From the NCBI GenBank assembly GCA_947254895.1, contig CAMYEY010000004.1, forward strand, positions 1-35,954: a stretch of 35,954 bases of DNA, in the 5' to 3' direction. This document shows positions 7,208 to 16,610 of this stretch, in pieces. The position numbers and the translations under genes were made by a program. The notes beneath the pieces are model-generated. The model made no database searches, was not told the origin of the DNA, and was given only the letters and a program-made list of their open reading frames with translations. Each line of letters begins with the position of its first letter. Within the stretch, counting starts at the first letter, position 1. Origin of the DNA: an uncultured Clostridia bacterium (GTDB taxonomy: Bacteria > Bacillota > Clostridia > Saccharofermentanales > DTU023).

Positions 7208-9016
7208 GTGTGCCAGAGGATAATTCAATTTATCAGGAAAAAAACTTCATATTACTTTTTTAAAAACTTTATTATTTTTCTGATTGTATTCACCCTCTTT
7301 GCCGCCTCCGTCATTGTCATTACTTATCAAAACATGAAACAACAGGAATTTGTTGCTAAAAAGAATTCCTATGCAAGGATCATAGAAAAAACAGCTTTCC
7401 AGTTAAATGAAACGATGAAACAGATGTCCCGCCTAAGCATCTATGTGGCCAGCGTCTATTCTTCAAACCACACGGCAAGGTCGGACCATAGGATTGATAC
7501 AAGCAGTAACGATCTCCTCGTTCCGTATAATGTTCCACTGGGTAACGAGGGCCAGCGTATCATCATCATGGATACAGATGGTTACTTCCAATACTTTGGT
7601 CGGCCAGCTTCGCAAACAGATATCCAAAACAACCTGAAATCTAAGAGATTTGTCCACCTGGCCAAAAAGAACAATTCGGAACATGCGATCTTTCTTGATC
7701 CTCATTTAGATTTTTGGAACTCTCATTCCGATTTTTATCTTTTTTCTTGTGTTAGGCGAACTTCCAGCCTATCAGATTCTGTCGATAAGTTGGTTTGGGT
7801 TGAACAATCCGCCGAACAGCTCAATAAAATCCTGCAAAACACAGCCGATGAAAGCTTAATGTTAGTCAATAGGTATGGTCGATCAATCCCTCTAAAGGCA
7901 GGTCAAAAAGTAAAAACCATACCTAATTTTCTACAAAACAACAGCGAAAACAGTGCTTGGTTTGCCAAAAATTCCGAGGGCATAGAATGTTACTATCTCC
8001 ATCAAAGGCTTGAGAATACAGATTGGGCTGTTGTCTTGGAAGTTGGCGAACATAACTTAACCTCTACCGCAAGCTCATCTGTTGTGTCGATGTTAACCCT
8101 ATTGATCTTCCTCTATGTTTGCATCATACCAATCGTCTATTTTTCTATGAGGCAGGCTGCAAAACCTCTCATTAGACTACGTCAACAAATTGATGCCATT
8201 AAGTTTGATGACCAACCAATAGAGCTAAATGCCCCCTTTTTTAACGATGAGGTAGAACTCTTGAATGATGCCCTGCAAAGAATGTTAGTGCGAGTCAATC
8301 AGGCAGCTGACGAAAAGGCCATGATGCATTCTCGGGAAATTCATGCCAGCTTTTTAGCCTTACAGGCACAAATCAACCCCCACTTTTTGTTTAATACCCT
8401 ACAGATTTTTATTGCCATGGCTGACAGTAAACAAAATGCAGAGTTAAGTACGGCCCTACACACATTTTCCAACCTTTTGAGATATATCACCACCTCATCA
8501 CCCAAGGTAGTCACTTTGAAAAATGAAATAAAACATATCCGAGACTATCTTGAGTTAATGCAACTGTGCAAGGGTAACCAACTGGAATACAGCATAGATA
8601 TCGAGGATCCATCCATACTAGAGGAAATCTATATCCCCAGGATGTCTCTGCAGCCGATCATTGAAAACGCCTTTAGCCATGGTTTTTCCAAAGTTTTTCC
8701 CCCATGGAAAATCCAAATAAAAATTCATTCAGATGAACAACATTGGCAGATTGATCTGGCCAACAATGGGGCAGGTATGAATGAGAATGAGATTGAAGTC
8801 CTGACAAGGAAGATTAATAGCTTTTTAGCGAAACCTGCTTCCTTTTTAGAAAACGTACAAATTGGCGGTATGGGACTCATCAGCTCTTTAAGTCGCTTCA
8901 AGAGTATCTACAAGGAGCATTTTCACTTTTTTATCGAGTCAGCCGGAAAACAGGCCGGTTTTACCATATACTTAAAGATTGATAAGGACAGTGCCTATGA
9001 GAATTTTAATTGTTGA
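7208..9016 (+). CDS. sensor histidine kinase, YesM/LytS-like
   Basis: A 602-residue membrane sensor. Transmembrane helix 1 is at about 17-40 and helix 2 at about 291-313, enclosing a roughly 250-residue extracellular domain of Cache/dCache type. A HAMP-like linker (316-370) is followed by the His_kinase domain ALQAQINPHFLFNTLQIF (384-401) with phospho-acceptor His392. The HATPase domain has the N box LQPIIENAFSHG (481-492), DLANNGAGM (516-524) and GGMGL (553-557). The GTG start at 7208 has TGGAGG 7 bases upstream. The gene overlaps the response regulator by 20 bases. Kinases of this class usually sense an extracellular glycan and switch on a neighbouring sugar transporter, here the divergent fucosidase operon; the ligand is unknown. 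Confidence 0.93.
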   Translation: MCQRIIQFIRKKTSYYFFKNFIIFLIVFTLFAASVIVITYQNMKQQEFVAKKNSYARIIEKTAFQLNETMKQMSRLSIYVASVYSSNHTARSDHRIDTSSNDLLVPYNVPLGNEGQRIIIMDTDGYFQYFGRPASQTDIQNNLKSKRFVHLAKKNNSEHAIFLDPHLDFWNSHSDFYLFSCVRRTSSLSDSVDKLVWVEQSAEQLNKILQNTADESLMLVNRYGRSIPLKAGQKVKTIPNFLQNNSENSAWFAKNSEGIECYYLHQRLENTDWAVVLEVGEHNLTSTASSSVVSMLTLLIFLYVCIIPIVYFSMRQAAKPLIRLRQQIDAIKFDDQPIELNAPFFNDEVELLNDALQRMLVRVNQAADEKAMMHSREIHASFLALQAQINPHFLFNTLQIFIAMADSKQNAELSTALHTFSNLLRYITTSSPKVVTLKNEIKHIRDYLELMQLCKGNQLEYSIDIEDPSILEEIYIPRMSLQPIIENAFSHGFSKVFPPWKIQIKIHSDEQHWQIDLANNGAGMNENEIEVLTRKINSFLAKPASFLENVQIGGMGLISSLSRFKSIYKEHFHFFIESAGKQAGFTIYLKIDKDSAYENFNC

Positions 9017-10574
9017 TGATGAACCTATCGTTCTAAATTCCATCAAAAATTTAACCAACAAACTAAAGCCAAACTGGTCTGTTGAAACCGCTCTAAACTC
9101 CCCCATTGCCCAAGAAAAACTACTGGCCCACCATTATGATATCTTGTTGACCGATATTAACCTTCCCGTTATAAATGGCCTAGACCTGATAAAGTGGTGT
9201 AAAGACCATAGCCCATCTACAAACAATGCCATCATCTCAGCCTATTCTGAATTTGACTACGCCCAAGCAGCCATGCTCCTGGGTGTTAAGCACTATGTTT
9301 TAAAACCGATCCAAGAAGATCATTTTGAAAAGATCTTAAATGACCTCGAAAAAATTTGTATCAGCGACAGACAATCCTTTATCCAGCAGCAATTAGAATC
9401 TGTTGTCATCGGCATGCCCAATGAAAGCCAAAAGGAAGAAAGCCCACTAGACCCCAAGAAGGCGGACATGCAATTCTTACCTTTCCTAGTCTGTATCGGT
9501 GCCCTGGCTCAAAACAACCTAAGTGCAAACAGTAGTTTTACTGAAAAGTCTACTTGGTATAAAAACAATGGCTTGTATACCTATTTAAAATCCAAATTAA
9601 CCGGCAATGAAAACGCCTATTTTTTCATCAGTCCCTTTAATGCACTTACAGTCATTATCAGCAGGGAAAAAGAATTTAGTCTAGGACGTACCAATGAGCT
9701 TTGTAACATTTTCAAAAACTGGCTCAAAGACCAAGACTATGTAACCGTAGTCTCCGGTCCGGTGATCGATAAAGTTTCGGATATTAAGAGAACACAAACA
9801 CAATTGTTAAATTTAATGCCTAAACTTATAAGATTTGGCCATACAAGTTTTCGATCATCGGATAACTTCAGCGAACAAGGACACAATGGGAAAAGAGATT
9901 TAAAGCAAAGGAAATCTCTGCAAAGTTATCAAAACTTCTGGGAAAATCTTATCAATTATCCTGATATCGACCCCACAATGTGGGAAAACATTGTCGAAAC
10001 ATGGTTTAAGCAGCAATTATCCCAACATGAATGCTACAAAGAAATCCGGCATTTCGTTGAAACAGGTAATAAGATCCTTGAAAACTATCAGCTACAAAAG
10101 TTTTTAGAAGACTCCATATACAAGTCTATCACAAGAATGTTTGAGTCAGCATTAGACAAGAAATCATTTATCAGTAACTCTAGCAAACTTCTGGAAAAAA
10201 TAAATAAAAATATCATTGAAAACTCAGCAGATAATGTAAACTTCAGCAGAGAGCTACTGGCTAATTCTATCAAGACATTTCTCGAGAAAAATTACGACCA
10301 ATCTCTCTCAAATAACGATCTAGAAAATAAGTTTTCATACTCTTCCGTACACATCGCTAACGTCTTTAAAGAATACTATAAAACAACTCCCCTCGACTAC
10401 TTATATAAATTTCGGATTAAAACTGCTATGAAGCTTTTAAGCAAAAATAACAATTTAAACATAGCAGAGGTTGGTCAACAGTGTGGTTTTCCAGACCCCA
10501 GTTACTTCAGCAAATCCTTCAAAAAACTAACAGGTTACTCCCCTGATGCCTACAGAAAGATCGGAAACAAGTAA
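8997..10574 (+). CDS. response regulator with AraC-type DNA-binding domain, YesN-like
   Basis: A 525-residue partner of the upstream kinase. The receiver domain (1-120) has the acidic pair in VDDEP (6-10), phospho-acceptor Asp53 (LLTDINLP) and the switch lysine in VLKPIQ (Lys103). A long variable middle domain (about 140-400) follows. The C-terminal AraC double helix-turn-helix (about 425-525) includes the second-helix region VGQQCGFPDPSYFSKSFKKLTG. The frame can be extended to a TTG at 8979, but AAGGA at 8984-8988 sits 8 bases before the ATG at 8997, so that is the start. It overlaps the kinase gene by 20 bases. It probably binds in the 7032-7207 gap and activates the transport operon (inference from YesMN-type systems). 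Confidence 0.93.
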   Translation: MRILIVDDEPIVLNSIKNLTNKLKPNWSVETALNSPIAQEKLLAHHYDILLTDINLPVINGLDLIKWCKDHSPSTNNAIISAYSEFDYAQAAMLLGVKHYVLKPIQEDHFEKILNDLEKICISDRQSFIQQQLESVVIGMPNESQKEESPLDPKKADMQFLPFLVCIGALAQNNLSANSSFTEKSTWYKNNGLYTYLKSKLTGNENAYFFISPFNALTVIISREKEFSLGRTNELCNIFKNWLKDQDYVTVVSGPVIDKVSDIKRTQTQLLNLMPKLIRFGHTSFRSSDNFSEQGHNGKRDLKQRKSLQSYQNFWENLINYPDIDPTMWENIVETWFKQQLSQHECYKEIRHFVETGNKILENYQLQKFLEDSIYKSITRMFESALDKKSFISNSSKLLEKINKNIIENSADNVNFSRELLANSIKTFLEKNYDQSLSNNDLENKFSYSSVHIANVFKEYYKTTPLDYLYKFRIKTAMKLLSKNNNLNIAEVGQQCGFPDPSYFSKSFKKLTGYSPDAYRKIGNK

Positions 10575-10601
10575 GCTTGTGTTGAAAATATTGCTCCACA
10601 T

Positions 10602-11456
10602 TTATCTCTGACCCTCCTGATAAAAGTATTTGTTGATCACCCCAATAGCTGTCCGATTATAAATGAGCTGACTGATTGAAAAGGGCAAAAACAGAGTGTA
10701 GATCAAAGTAACTTGCAAAGCATATCGGGGGAGGAGGATAAAGGCCACGAAAGGTATCAGGAGCAAGACAAGGTTACCCAGGACCAGGCTCCACAGATTT
10801 CGGGGTAGTTCGGCCAGTGTAAAGATCAAGGCATTTTTATAAATATCTTTAAGCTTTAATTCATAGCGAAAGATCATCTGATAAATGTAGGTCTGCATCA
10901 TCATCCAGAGGATAAAAAGCAGGGCCAGCAAGATGAAAATTAAAGTTTGAGCAGTTTGAGGCAGGTGGATTTGCCTATAGGCTGAAAGCACAAGAGGAAA
11001 TACTATCATGAAAAGAACCTGTAAAGCTTGGTGGGTAAGCGATTGCCTTAGATTTTCTTTTATTTTATCTTTTAGCTCATCAATAAAAAATACATGATCG
11101 CGATTAATGTGTAGGTAAAAAATCGATGCATAGGCGGTTTGCAGCGGACTAAAACAAAAGAGTAGGTTGCCGAGCAAAAAGATGGTCAAGAGTAAAACCA
11201 TATGGGTACCCACGTAAAGGCCTATGGATTCAGCAGCTGCTGTTCCCAGGTGGACTCCCTCCGCCAACTGCTTGACCACTCCGGCAAATTGCGGAAAAAA
11301 GATCGATAAAACAGTGTTGCCCAAGAGGATAATAAGGGCCAAGAAAGGTAAATTAAAAAGCAACCATAACAAATTGTACTTTAGCATTTTCCAAGCATTA
11401 TTGGACCATATTTCTGATATATTGGTTGGATTTTGCTTTTCCACATTAACCCTCAT
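10602..11456 (-). CDS. DUF624 (YesL-like) membrane protein
   Basis: A 284-residue multi-pass protein with about six hydrophobic segments (near 28-55, 80-110, 145-165, 170-195, 222-245 and 248-270). The region MIFRYELKLKDIYKNALIFTLAELPRN is typical of DUF624, a family of unknown function that often sits beside YesM/YesN systems and CUT1 sugar operons. That matches its place here, convergent with the response regulator across 27 bases. The ATG at 11456 has AGGA directly before it, which is too close; a GTG four codons later, after GAGGG, is an alternative start. The gene seems monocistronic. Confidence 0.78.
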   Translation of the reverse strand: MRVNVEKQNPTNISEIWSNNAWKMLKYNLLWLLFNLPFLALIILLGNTVLSIFFPQFAGVVKQLAEGVHLGTAAAESIGLYVGTHMVLLLTIFLLGNLLFCFSPLQTAYASIFYLHINRDHVFFIDELKDKIKENLRQSLTHQALQVLFMIVFPLVLSAYRQIHLPQTAQTLIFILLALLFILWMMMQTYIYQMIFRYELKLKDIYKNALIFTLAELPRNLWSLVLGNLVLLLIPFVAFILLPRYALQVTLIYTLFLPFSISQLIYNRTAIGVINKYFYQEGQR

Positions 11457-11676
11457 TCCTGTACTAAGCCGGCTACACCACGGTCAGTCTTTAAGCGATT
11501 TTAAGTTCAGGCACTATTCTACACTACAAAAACGACTTATAGCCAGGTAATTTGATACTGAAGGGAGATCAAGTAGAACAAGTACTTAAGCAGGGCATGT
11601 CAGGTCTATGTCTTTTAAATTAAATTTACAAGGCAATTTGAAAATGCAAGTCAACTAGGTGAAAAAGATACTGTTT

Positions 11677-11703
11677 ATCACCTATAATGTCTTTTATATA
11701 ATG
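11677..11703 (+). promoter_or_regulatory. candidate promoter region of the LPXTG gene
   Basis: Two TATAAT-like -10 boxes lie close together in the 44 bases before the start codon (near 11684-11689 and 11697-11702). Neither has a good -35, so which one is used is not clear. The rest of the 264-base gap between the divergent DUF624 and LPXTG genes shows nothing else I can name. Confidence 0.35.
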
Positions 11704-11720
11704 AGTAGGCAGGTATAGAG

Positions 11721-14342
11721 ATGTTAAAGCAGAGAAAAATCTTAAGATGTTTAGCCCTATTACTGGCTTTTGCCGGCATCCTGGTCGCACCAGCGAATCC
11801 AATTTTTGCACAAAACACAACCGAATTAGCACAAGAGCAAAAAATGACAGGCGAGCCCCTCAAATCCTCTCAGCTTTGGATTAACATTACGGCCTATAAA
11901 GAAACAGATGGTCTCCAGCTTGAAGATTTCAATTATGATTATGAGGGAACCTATGCAGAAAACCCCGGCGTCAAACTAGCAAACGGCGTCTATAAAATCC
12001 AAACCGTCCTAGAAGAAGAGGATGAGTATGATCGAGAGGTCTATGAGGAAGGAAAAAGGGTCAGTTATCGTTTCTTTGGATTTCAAGAAGCAACCAGCAC
12101 CCCGATCTACCGCCAAGGTGATAAGCTCTATGCCGACCTCATTATTAAGGAAGCCAAGCCTGCCAAAGAAGCCTATAACATTATTTACATGCACAAGGGT
12201 GCTGAGTTATTCAAGCAGGAGCTTCAAGTCGCCTACCCTGTAGATGATGAAGGCAATACCATCCATGATGAAGAAGCTAGTATTGGCAAGAATCTTGGAG
12301 ATACGGTTAGCTTTGCCGGTCAATCTTATCGGATCAAGCAGGTCAAGCTCGAGGAAAAAGACTTTACAGTTGAATTGGAAAGCGTCAACTTTATCGATTT
12401 AACCATTCAAGTTATTCCGCAAACGACAATGCAAATCACAGCAAACCGCTCAGATCGATGGAGCTTTTCGATCAATGGCCAAACATACCAGGTCTCACCC
12501 TATGCAGGTCGGGTATCCGGTAACAATGGATTTTCTCATACCTTTACCGATATCCCCCTTGGTGAAAGTCAGACCCTAGCTGATCTAGATATTCAAGCCC
12601 TAGCCTTGCCTGAAGACTGGCAAAGGTCCTTTTCGATAGCAGGCCAAAGTTATGATACTAGCTCTAAAAAGCTCACTGTCAACATTGGTAGAAAACTCTA
12701 TATAAAAGTTTCCAACATCAAAGCAGGAGCAAACTATCAGGATTTTGCTGAGAAACATCATGTGCCGGGCTTTATCCTTGACCTCTTTGATACCCAAGGC
12801 AATTTCTTATATAAAAGCCTTTTAGCGTCAACCCAATTTGGCAAAATGGCCATGTTTCCTGCCCTCCTTCCCGGCTCTTATCAAATCAAGGTGGCAAGCG
12901 CCCCCGACGGCTACGCTTCCTATGACATGAGCCGGACCTATAAATTAGAAATTGCTCCGGACGGCATGCCAAAGTTGGAAGTTTATCAAAGAGATAGCCA
13001 TTATAATTTGGCAAGGGCAAATGGTAGCTTGGACCATGTTGAGCCGACTGATCCCCTTTTGAATGGCGTTAAAACACCCCTATTACTTTTATTACCCAAA
13101 GTCAATCCGCCGGAAAAAGAGGTGGTGGTCAATGGTGAAGGCACTCAAAAACTGGAGGTTGGGAAGGATGATATTGTGACCTTTAAAATCCATAAAACAA
13201 TCAGTCCTGACCATAATGCCGTTGTTTCTTATGGGTCATACGTCAATATCGGCACCCGGCTAGACCAAGGTTTTGAAGATAAACTGGACCCACGGCTCAC
13301 CTTTCAAGAGGGTTCACTGAGTCTGACTTTAGACGGACAGCCCACAGAAGATTTTATTGCAAGCTACAAGCCTCAAAGCCACAGCATCGAGATCAAAGAT
13401 GTCTCTCAAGTTAAGTTACATGAAATTGATTTCAACAAGGCCATTGAGCTAGATCCAGAAAAGAAACTTGAGCTGACTTTTAAGGTAAAGGTAAAAGAAT
13501 CAGACGAAGAAATCATCAATAAGGTTGGCGATAGTACCGTACGCCTGATCCCCTTCAAGATAACCGTCAAGAAAGCATGGCAAGATGGGAATAACCTATA
13601 TGGGAACCGGCCGGAATTTATTGAGCTTAAACTGTTGAAAAATGGACAAGTTTATAGGACTGTTAGGGTCAAGCCCGATAGGGAAGGCCTGTGGTCTTAC
13701 ACCTTTAAAGATCTACCGAAAGTAGAAAATGAAAACGAAATCGTCTATACCTTGGCAGAAGTCGACATTCCCGGCTATACACAAGCCATCAATCAAACAG
13801 GTAAAAATGAATTTACTGTCACCAATACCCTTAAGACCGTAAAGATTGAAGGTAAGAAAAACTGGGTAGACAACGACAATCAAGCCGGCAAACGCCCTGC
13901 ATCTATAACCGTTATTCTTAAGGCTGACGGCCTTGAAAAGGCCAGAAAAATTGTTACAGAAAATGATCATTGGCAATGGAGCTTTGAAGACCTACCTGAG
14001 TTCGTCAACAGAAAAAAAGTTGTCTACACCATAGAAGAACTGGCGGTTGAGGGTTATGACAGCAGGGTCGAGGGTTATGATATCACCAACCAAAAACAAC
14101 CTGAACCTACACCAACCACAACAAGGCCAACCAAGCCGACCAAGACTACAGAGACAACAAAGCCGACACCTCGGCCTACCCCAAGCTCAGTGCCAACCGG
14201 CAGCAAACCCACCCTGCCAAAACCCGGTTTACCTAAAACCGGCGAAGCAGATTTAACCCCTTATGCAGTTATGGCCGTCATCTTCCCGCAAGCTCCTATT
14301 GCAGTCATTGTCAAAAGACTGAAGACAAGCGACAACCATTAA
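11721..14342 (+). CDS. LPXTG cell-wall-anchored surface protein with isopeptide (D2-like) and Cna-B domains
   Basis: An 873-residue surface protein. A signal peptide covers 1-30 (hydrophobic core LALLLAFAGILVAPA, cleavage after IFA). Residues 40-460 are a beta-rich region I do not recognise. About 470-610 resembles a fimbrial isopeptide-forming D2 domain. Two Cna-B repeats follow at about 612-702 and 706-795, each with the Lys near a Trp, the Glu of YT(L/I)xE and the Asn of TN needed for a self-formed isopeptide bond. A Pro/Thr stalk (796-836) leads to LPKTG (837-841), a hydrophobic stretch and a positive tail, so a sortase would anchor it. The post-LPXTG helix is interrupted by FPQAP, which is unusual. 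It is probably an adhesin or pilin-like stalk. No sortase gene is in the window. Confidence 0.88.
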   Translation: MLKQRKILRCLALLLAFAGILVAPANPIFAQNTTELAQEQKMTGEPLKSSQLWINITAYKETDGLQLEDFNYDYEGTYAENPGVKLANGVYKIQTVLEEEDEYDREVYEEGKRVSYRFFGFQEATSTPIYRQGDKLYADLIIKEAKPAKEAYNIIYMHKGAELFKQELQVAYPVDDEGNTIHDEEASIGKNLGDTVSFAGQSYRIKQVKLEEKDFTVELESVNFIDLTIQVIPQTTMQITANRSDRWSFSINGQTYQVSPYAGRVSGNNGFSHTFTDIPLGESQTLADLDIQALALPEDWQRSFSIAGQSYDTSSKKLTVNIGRKLYIKVSNIKAGANYQDFAEKHHVPGFILDLFDTQGNFLYKSLLASTQFGKMAMFPALLPGSYQIKVASAPDGYASYDMSRTYKLEIAPDGMPKLEVYQRDSHYNLARANGSLDHVEPTDPLLNGVKTPLLLLLPKVNPPEKEVVVNGEGTQKLEVGKDDIVTFKIHKTISPDHNAVVSYGSYVNIGTRLDQGFEDKLDPRLTFQEGSLSLTLDGQPTEDFIASYKPQSHSIEIKDVSQVKLHEIDFNKAIELDPEKKLELTFKVKVKESDEEIINKVGDSTVRLIPFKITVKKAWQDGNNLYGNRPEFIELKLLKNGQVYRTVRVKPDREGLWSYTFKDLPKVENENEIVYTLAEVDIPGYTQAINQTGKNEFTVTNTLKTVKIEGKKNWVDNDNQAGKRPASITVILKADGLEKARKIVTENDHWQWSFEDLPEFVNRKKVVYTIEELAVEGYDSRVEGYDITNQKQPEPTPTTTRPTKPTKTTETTKPTPRPTPSSVPTGSKPTLPKPGLPKTGEADLTPYAVMAVIFPQAPIAVIVKRLKTSDNH

Positions 14343-14346
14343 GACC

Positions 14347-14362
14347 ACAGATAATGATCTGT
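14347..14362. terminator. small hairpin between convergent LPXTG and FtsX-like genes
   Basis: ACAGAT (14347-14352) and ATCTGT (14357-14362) form a 6-bp stem with a 4-base loop in the 27-base gap between convergent stop codons. It is short and lacks a clear U tract, so it is only a weak terminator candidate. Confidence 0.3.
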
Positions 14363-14369
14363 TATAGCT

Positions 14370-16610
14370 TTAGCCGCTGATCACCTTGAGCTCTTTCACC
14401 ATATCGAGCTTGGAAATCTTGATACGGGTCAAGATTTGAATGCAGATAAAGATCAGAACACTGCAGCCTACTGCTTCTAGGTAGGTCAAAAGCGGAATAT
14501 CAGCAATGATATAGGCATCAAATTTGGTCATGGATACGAACATAAGCCATTGCATGATTTTATTCAGTGCCGGAATGAGGACCAGCTGAAAAGCAACCAG
14601 CAAAAAGAGTAGGTTGTGGACATAAATTTTTGCTATCTCCCGATCCTGAAAGCCAAAGATTTTCAGGTAGCCCATATTGACCCTTGCCTTATCCACGATC
14701 AAATTGGTAACAATGCTTGTCACGATGAGTGAAAAGCCAATTCCGATGTAAAACATCATATCAAAGACAAAGCCAAAACCGTCCAAAAAGTGTTCCATGA
14801 ACTTTGTCATGTTGTTTTTATCGATGACCGAAATCACCTGGTCCTTAGGTAGATTTAATTTTTCATTGCTAAGATAGGCATTCATATAGTCCGGCTTTTT
14901 ATCAACCATCTTGTTAACATATTCCCTCTTAGTAAACAACTGAAATAAATTATTTTCCCTATCGACTTCTTTGATCAACAAGGTTATTTCTTTGCTATTG
15001 TAGGGTTCTCTGACCTTAATTCGGTCACCTATCTGACAAGAAAACCTTTGCAAAAAACCTTGGGAAACAGCAATCTCATTTTCTTTAAGGTCATTCCAGT
15101 TTCCAACCTGATACCTAGACTCCTGGTCCAGGCCAAAAATCTGCACCTTTTTATCCTCCTGATCAACCAGTTCGACCGGCAAGATAGTGGCTTTTTCTGC
15201 GGTAAGTTCTTTGTCTTCAGCTTTCACAAAATAGGTATAATTATATTTCATCGTATCTTTCATGTTCTGGGCATAGTGGTTGAAAACCGGCTGAATGGAA
15301 AGTCCATAAACTAAGAGCATATTGGCTAAAAAGATACCGAAGAGAAGAGCTGCCACATTCAATTTATTATCGAGCAGGACTCTAACTTGAAATTTATTCA
15401 TGAAAGCTAAAAAACTTAAGTTGATTTTGCTTTTCTTCTTTTCTTTTCTGAGGCGGCCTCGCAAAAAATCCAAGGGTTTAAAGCGCAAACTCTTAGAAAT
15501 GATAAGATGGTTGACCAATAAGTAGATCAGGAGTGGAATGATGCAGGTAATGAAAAATGACCTTGGGCTGATAACAGGCTGAAAATTCGGTAAATCAAAG
15601 CTGTGGTAATAGAGCTGGACATACTGTTTATAGATATAAGAGTAGGCAAGAACATTACCCAGGATACCGGCCGATAGGGCCAAGATAAAGGGAGTCATCA
15701 TATAGACTATTAGGAGTTCTTTTTTCTTATAACCTGATGCCATCAGGGTCCCAATGACAGGTGCTTCTTTTTCGATTAGGCTTTTCGCCTGAACAGCACT
15801 GATAAAGGCAAGAGCTACAAACAAGATCACCATGAAGGTCGTCATCGTCGGTACATCTCCCCCCATGTCGTCCATGAGATAGGTAATGCAGTGGTTATCC
15901 TGCTGAATGACCCCATCTATAGCTAGGTTTTCTTGATTGATCAACCTAACCAAATCCTTTAACTTGTCCCTTCCCTCCTGCCTATCCAAGCTGATATTTG
16001 TGTGGTAAACATAAGTGTAGCGAACTGGTAAATCCGAAAAAGAGTCAAAAGCTTTTTCATCGATCAGGCAAGTTCCATAATGGCCGGTATCCATAACAAG
16101 GTCATCCCTACTTTTGAGGATAGATGAATAGTCCGGCAGGGAGATAAGTCCCGTCACAAGCATATCCTTTCCCTCTAATTTAATCCGATCATTGACCTTA
16201 ATCTGGTTAGCCCTAGCGTAGTTACCAGAGATGGCAACTTCTCCGCTGCCTTCCGCCAGTCTCCCCTCGAGAATTTGCGGAATATCAATAGCTTTTCGAT
16301 TTTGAAAAGCTCTTAATTTTTTATCTGATTCATGGGAGAGCTCCAGATTAAAATTCCGGTAAATTTTAACCCCTTCCTCTTCCAGTTTGTTCTTCAAGCT
16401 ATCTGACAAAGGAGAAATCGTCGTAAACTGGCCATCTTCAATTTTTCCTTCTTCTAATTGTTGATAATAGAGGACCTTAACCGAATCCTGGGAAGTAAAA
16501 AAAGAGGAGGCAAAAACGACAATAAAAACCATGGCTAGGAATATCGGTAACACCTTCCCGGGACTCCTAACCATCTGCCTGGCCACTCTTTTCAGTAGGG
16601 GATTTTTCAT
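14370..16610 (-). CDS. ABC transporter permease, FtsX/MacB-like (two FtsX domains)
   Basis: A 746-residue integral membrane protein. One N-terminal helix (about 20-40) is followed by a large extracellular MacB-like domain (45-250). Three helices (about 250-275, 300-328, 348-372) form the first FtsX unit. A second helix (about 420-442) starts another extracellular domain, and three C-terminal helices (about 620-645, 665-695, 710-735) close the second FtsX unit. Such proteins act as mechanotransmitters or exporters of lipids, peptides or antibiotics at the outer face. It overlaps the ATPase gene by one base (TAATG), so the two form one transporter. Substrate is unknown; antimicrobial peptide resistance or envelope remodelling is plausible. 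Confidence 0.9.
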   Translation of the reverse strand: MKNPLLKRVARQMVRSPGKVLPIFLAMVFIVVFASSFFTSQDSVKVLYYQQLEEGKIEDGQFTTISPLSDSLKNKLEEEGVKIYRNFNLELSHESDKKLRAFQNRKAIDIPQILEGRLAEGSGEVAISGNYARANQIKVNDRIKLEGKDMLVTGLISLPDYSSILKSRDDLVMDTGHYGTCLIDEKAFDSFSDLPVRYTYVYHTNISLDRQEGRDKLKDLVRLINQENLAIDGVIQQDNHCITYLMDDMGGDVPTMTTFMVILFVALAFISAVQAKSLIEKEAPVIGTLMASGYKKKELLIVYMMTPFILALSAGILGNVLAYSYIYKQYVQLYYHSFDLPNFQPVISPRSFFITCIIPLLIYLLVNHLIISKSLRFKPLDFLRGRLRKEKKKSKINLSFLAFMNKFQVRVLLDNKLNVAALLFGIFLANMLLVYGLSIQPVFNHYAQNMKDTMKYNYTYFVKAEDKELTAEKATILPVELVDQEDKKVQIFGLDQESRYQVGNWNDLKENEIAVSQGFLQRFSCQIGDRIKVREPYNSKEITLLIKEVDRENNLFQLFTKREYVNKMVDKKPDYMNAYLSNEKLNLPKDQVISVIDKNNMTKFMEHFLDGFGFVFDMMFYIGIGFSLIVTSIVTNLIVDKARVNMGYLKIFGFQDREIAKIYVHNLLFLLVAFQLVLIPALNKIMQWLMFVSMTKFDAYIIADIPLLTYLEAVGCSVLIFICIQILTRIKISKLDMVKELKVISG

